38,071 nt of DNA, taken from positions 1 to 38,071 of the forward strand of contig NZ_NVPR01000059.1 of assembly GCF_002551815.1 (NCBI RefSeq), written 5' to 3'. The stretch comes from Bacillus sp. AFS098217 (GTDB lineage: Bacteria > Bacillota > Bacilli > Bacillales > Bacillaceae_G). Below the pieces are notes generated by a model. It saw nothing but the letters and a program-made list of their open reading frames with translations, made no database searches and was not told the DNA's origin. Below, one piece after another: positions 36,418 to 38,071 of the stretch. The position numbers and the translations under genes are program-made. Numbering within the stretch: position 1 is the stretch's first letter; every line of letters begins with the position of its first letter.

Positions 36418-36569
36418 TTTATTCTGCTATTTGTGGGCAGCAAGACCTCACCTCAAAATTTCGCAAAAGCAAAGAAGTTAGGTGTGAGCTGCCCGTAAAA
36501 GCTCGATTGGTGAGGGTTAGTAAACAGTGGGGATGAAGAAATTCTTCGTTAATTAAAATTTCACTTTAT
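36418..36569 (-). repeat. bcr1-like repeat, copy 2 (inverted)
   Basis: A 152-bp reverse-oriented relative of the element at 13303-13459: it starts TTTATTCTGCTATTTGTGGG and ends AAATTTCACTTTAT, with TTTAT at both ends. Shared blocks include GCAAAAGCAAAGAAGTTAGG and CTGCCCGTAAAAGCTCG. It lies in the 250-bp gap between the two glycan genes and touches neither. Confidence 0.75.
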
Positions 36570-36640
36570 AAGAAAAACATAATCTATGCTACTAAAGGTA
36601 AGATTATTTTCGATTGAAACAATAAGAAGGGGTGATGTTT

Positions 36641-37876
36641 ATGTCGCAAAAGTTTCTTTATTTACCAATCGAATCAAAAACAAGGGAATTAGATGCAAAA
36701 TTACTCTTAGCCTATTATGCAATTAAAGAAAAATATCGAATTATTCTGGGAACACATACGCCTATTCTTGCTCATTTGGAGTTATTACCTAAGGGGATTA
36801 TTTGTTCAAAGGGAACTCCTTATGGTGATGCAAGGAAAGAATATATGGATCATGCATATAAACTAGGCTATTCTATCGTCGAATTAGATGAAGAAGAAGG
36901 ATTATTCCTTAACAGTAATAATTATAGCCGTCTTGGAAAAGATGATAAGTATGTTAAAATACTCGAGCATGTATATTGCTGGGGAGATGCTCATAAAGAA
37001 ATAGTTACAAATACTTTTCCTGAATTTAAGCAGAAATTTCATTTAACTGGTCATCCACGGTTCGATCTGCTCAAGAAAAAGTTCCGGGGTTTATATAGTG
37101 ATGAAGTTAAAATGATTGAACAAAAGTTTGGAGATTTTATTTTAGTGAATACAAGATTTACTCAATATAATCACTTTTTAAGAGGATTTAATCCTAATGA
37201 ACGTTATATAAAGAAGGTATATGAACATTTTATCCAATTAATTAAAGAATTAAGTGGGAAATATCCAAATCTTAATATTGTCGTTCGTCCTCATATTCAT
37301 GAAAATTTGGAAAGTTATCGAAAAGAATTGTCGGATTATAAAAATGTGTTTGTTGCCCATGATGGTAATGTTGTTATGTGGATTTTAGCTTCGAAAGTAG
37401 TTATACACAATCGTTGTACGACAGGCATTGAAGCTTTGTTACTTGATAAACCAGTAATTGCTTATATGCCGATTGATTATGAAAAAGAGAGAAAATATTT
37501 ACCTAATGCAGTTACCCATAAATCAGTAAATAGTAGTGAAGTATTCAACTTAATCGGCTTCTACTTATCTAAAGGGGAAATGGATGAAGGGAAAAAAATT
37601 CTATCAAAAAATTATTATGGGGCTATGGATGAAGAAAACTATGCGTATAAGAATATTATTAGTTTATTAAATAAAATCAGTTTAACGGGTGAAAGTTCCA
37701 TTGAGGAATCGTCTGTAAGAGCGCTCTCTACAATAAAAGGGAATCATACGTTGACTTCAGAAGAAGAAATAAAAAGTTTCTTTAAAAAGTTGGATTTAAT
37801 AGAAATGAATGAAGATGGAGTGAGTGTTCGAACATTAGCTCCTGATTTGTTTGAAATAACCTCTAATAAAAGTTGA
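36641..37876 (+). CDS. Surface carbohydrate biosynthesis protein (putative GT-B glycosyltransferase)
   Basis: Predicted 411-residue cytosolic protein matching the pattern of the 'surface carbohydrate biosynthesis' family: FLYLPIESKTRELDAKLLLA at the N-terminus, GHPRFDLLKKKFRGLY followed by FGDFILVNTRF in the middle, and late NIVVRPHIHEN and HNRCTTGIEALLLDKPV, which resemble the donor-binding half of CDP-glycerol or capsule-type transferases. Such genes are often found beside sialic- or pseudaminic-acid clusters, so a role in attaching the CMP-activated sugar is plausible but unproven. The ATG at 36641 fits AAGGGG 8 bases upstream better than the earlier GTG and ATG. The C-terminal region (from about residue 345) looks extra and may bind the acceptor. 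Confidence 0.75.
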   Translation: MSQKFLYLPIESKTRELDAKLLLAYYAIKEKYRIILGTHTPILAHLELLPKGIICSKGTPYGDARKEYMDHAYKLGYSIVELDEEEGLFLNSNNYSRLGKDDKYVKILEHVYCWGDAHKEIVTNTFPEFKQKFHLTGHPRFDLLKKKFRGLYSDEVKMIEQKFGDFILVNTRFTQYNHFLRGFNPNERYIKKVYEHFIQLIKELSGKYPNLNIVVRPHIHENLESYRKELSDYKNVFVAHDGNVVMWILASKVVIHNRCTTGIEALLLDKPVIAYMPIDYEKERKYLPNAVTHKSVNSSEVFNLIGFYLSKGEMDEGKKILSKNYYGAMDEENYAYKNIISLLNKISLTGESSIEESSVRALSTIKGNHTLTSEEEIKSFFKKLDLIEMNEDGVSVRTLAPDLFEITSNKS

Positions 37877-37918
37877 GTCCTTGCTTTCTGTGAGACTTAA
37901 CGTAACTTCCTTATTTAG

Positions 37919-37947
37919 ATAAAACCTTTGTTACCAAGGGTTTTATT
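37919..37947 (+). terminator. Terminator-like hairpin after the surface-carbohydrate gene
   Basis: ATAAAACC-type / GGTTTTAT inverted repeat (arms about 10 bp, centre TTACC). It is AT-rich and not followed by a strong T-run; it is the first of three hairpins at the end of the window. Confidence 0.5.
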
Positions 37948-37975
37948 CACGTTGTTGAAAAAAGATCTTGTCAAT

Positions 37976-38045
37976 GAAAATGTCACCTAAAAGGTGACAT
38001 TTTCACAGGCTGTGGAGAAAGTCTTCTCCACAGCCTGTTTTTGTG
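37976..38045 (+). terminator. Two adjacent perfect hairpins, second a Rho-independent terminator
   Basis: GAAAATGTCACC / GGTGACATTTTC (37976-38004) is directly followed by ACAGGCTGTGGAGAA / TTCTCCACAGCCTGT (38005-38038, 4-nt loop) and TTTTTGTGT. The second is a textbook terminator for plus-strand transcription; the gene beyond it is outside the window. Confidence 0.75.
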
Positions 38046-38071
38046 TCTGAACCTTTTTTATCTGTCAACAC

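Overview
The window looks like a chromosome segment of a Bacillus cereus-group bacterium (Firmicutes). The evidence is low GC, strong AGGAGG-type ribosome binding sites, a gene order matching the B. subtilis yjb region (spx, yjbE, mecA, coiA, pepF, spxH, yjbI, yjbK, yjbL, relQ, nadF, yjbO, prpE, then fabI), and two copies of an element that fits the B. cereus-group repeat bcr1, with TTTAT flanks. From memory, several housekeeping proteins (FabI, MecA) differ from typical B. cereus/anthracis versions, so a divergent member of the group such as B. cytotoxicus is possible. That is inference and was not checked.

Positions 1-11.9 kb hold a MATE exporter, an orphan peptide-binding lipoprotein, the redox regulator Spx with an elaborate upstream region, a TerC-type membrane protein (YjbE), the ClpC adaptor MecA, a cardiolipin synthase, the competence factor CoiA and oligopeptidase PepF. 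Spx, MecA and SpxH (at 14 kb) together form a regulated-proteolysis set. Positions 12-23.7 kb hold a frameshifted CotS-like spore-coat kinase gene, a bcr1 element, SpxH translationally coupled to a truncated haemoglobin, a CYTH phosphatase divergent from a yjbL-relQ-nadF-rluA-type operon, PrpE, a RodA-type SEDS protein, a stand-alone Fic AMP-transferase gene behind a tandem repeat, and fabI with a FapR-like operator.

Positions 23.8-25.35 kb are an insertion scar: a decayed IS3-family element abutting a deleted IS231-like relic. Beyond it (25.4-37.9 kb) is an AT-rich accessory island. It has a six-gene minus-strand operon for a pseudaminic-acid-type nonulosonic acid (pseB, pseC, an spsF-type cytidylyltransferase, pseG, a formyltransferase, pseI). 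On either side are plus-strand glycosyltransferase genes: a GT-B enzyme on the left, and on the right an unusual LamG-GT2-GT-B three-domain protein, followed by a surface carbohydrate biosynthesis protein. The left GT-B enzyme is a paralogue of the C-terminal third of the three-domain protein.

The best candidate for a little-described system is this island. A formyltransferase occupies the slot where the N-acetyltransferase PseH is expected, predicting an N-formylated pseudaminic acid. It is accompanied by dedicated transferases, and it lies beside fabI, where related genomes carry spore coat/exosporium genes. I infer a surface glycan, possibly on the spore, but nothing in the sequence proves the final acceptor. 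No rRNA, tRNA or CRISPR array was seen.
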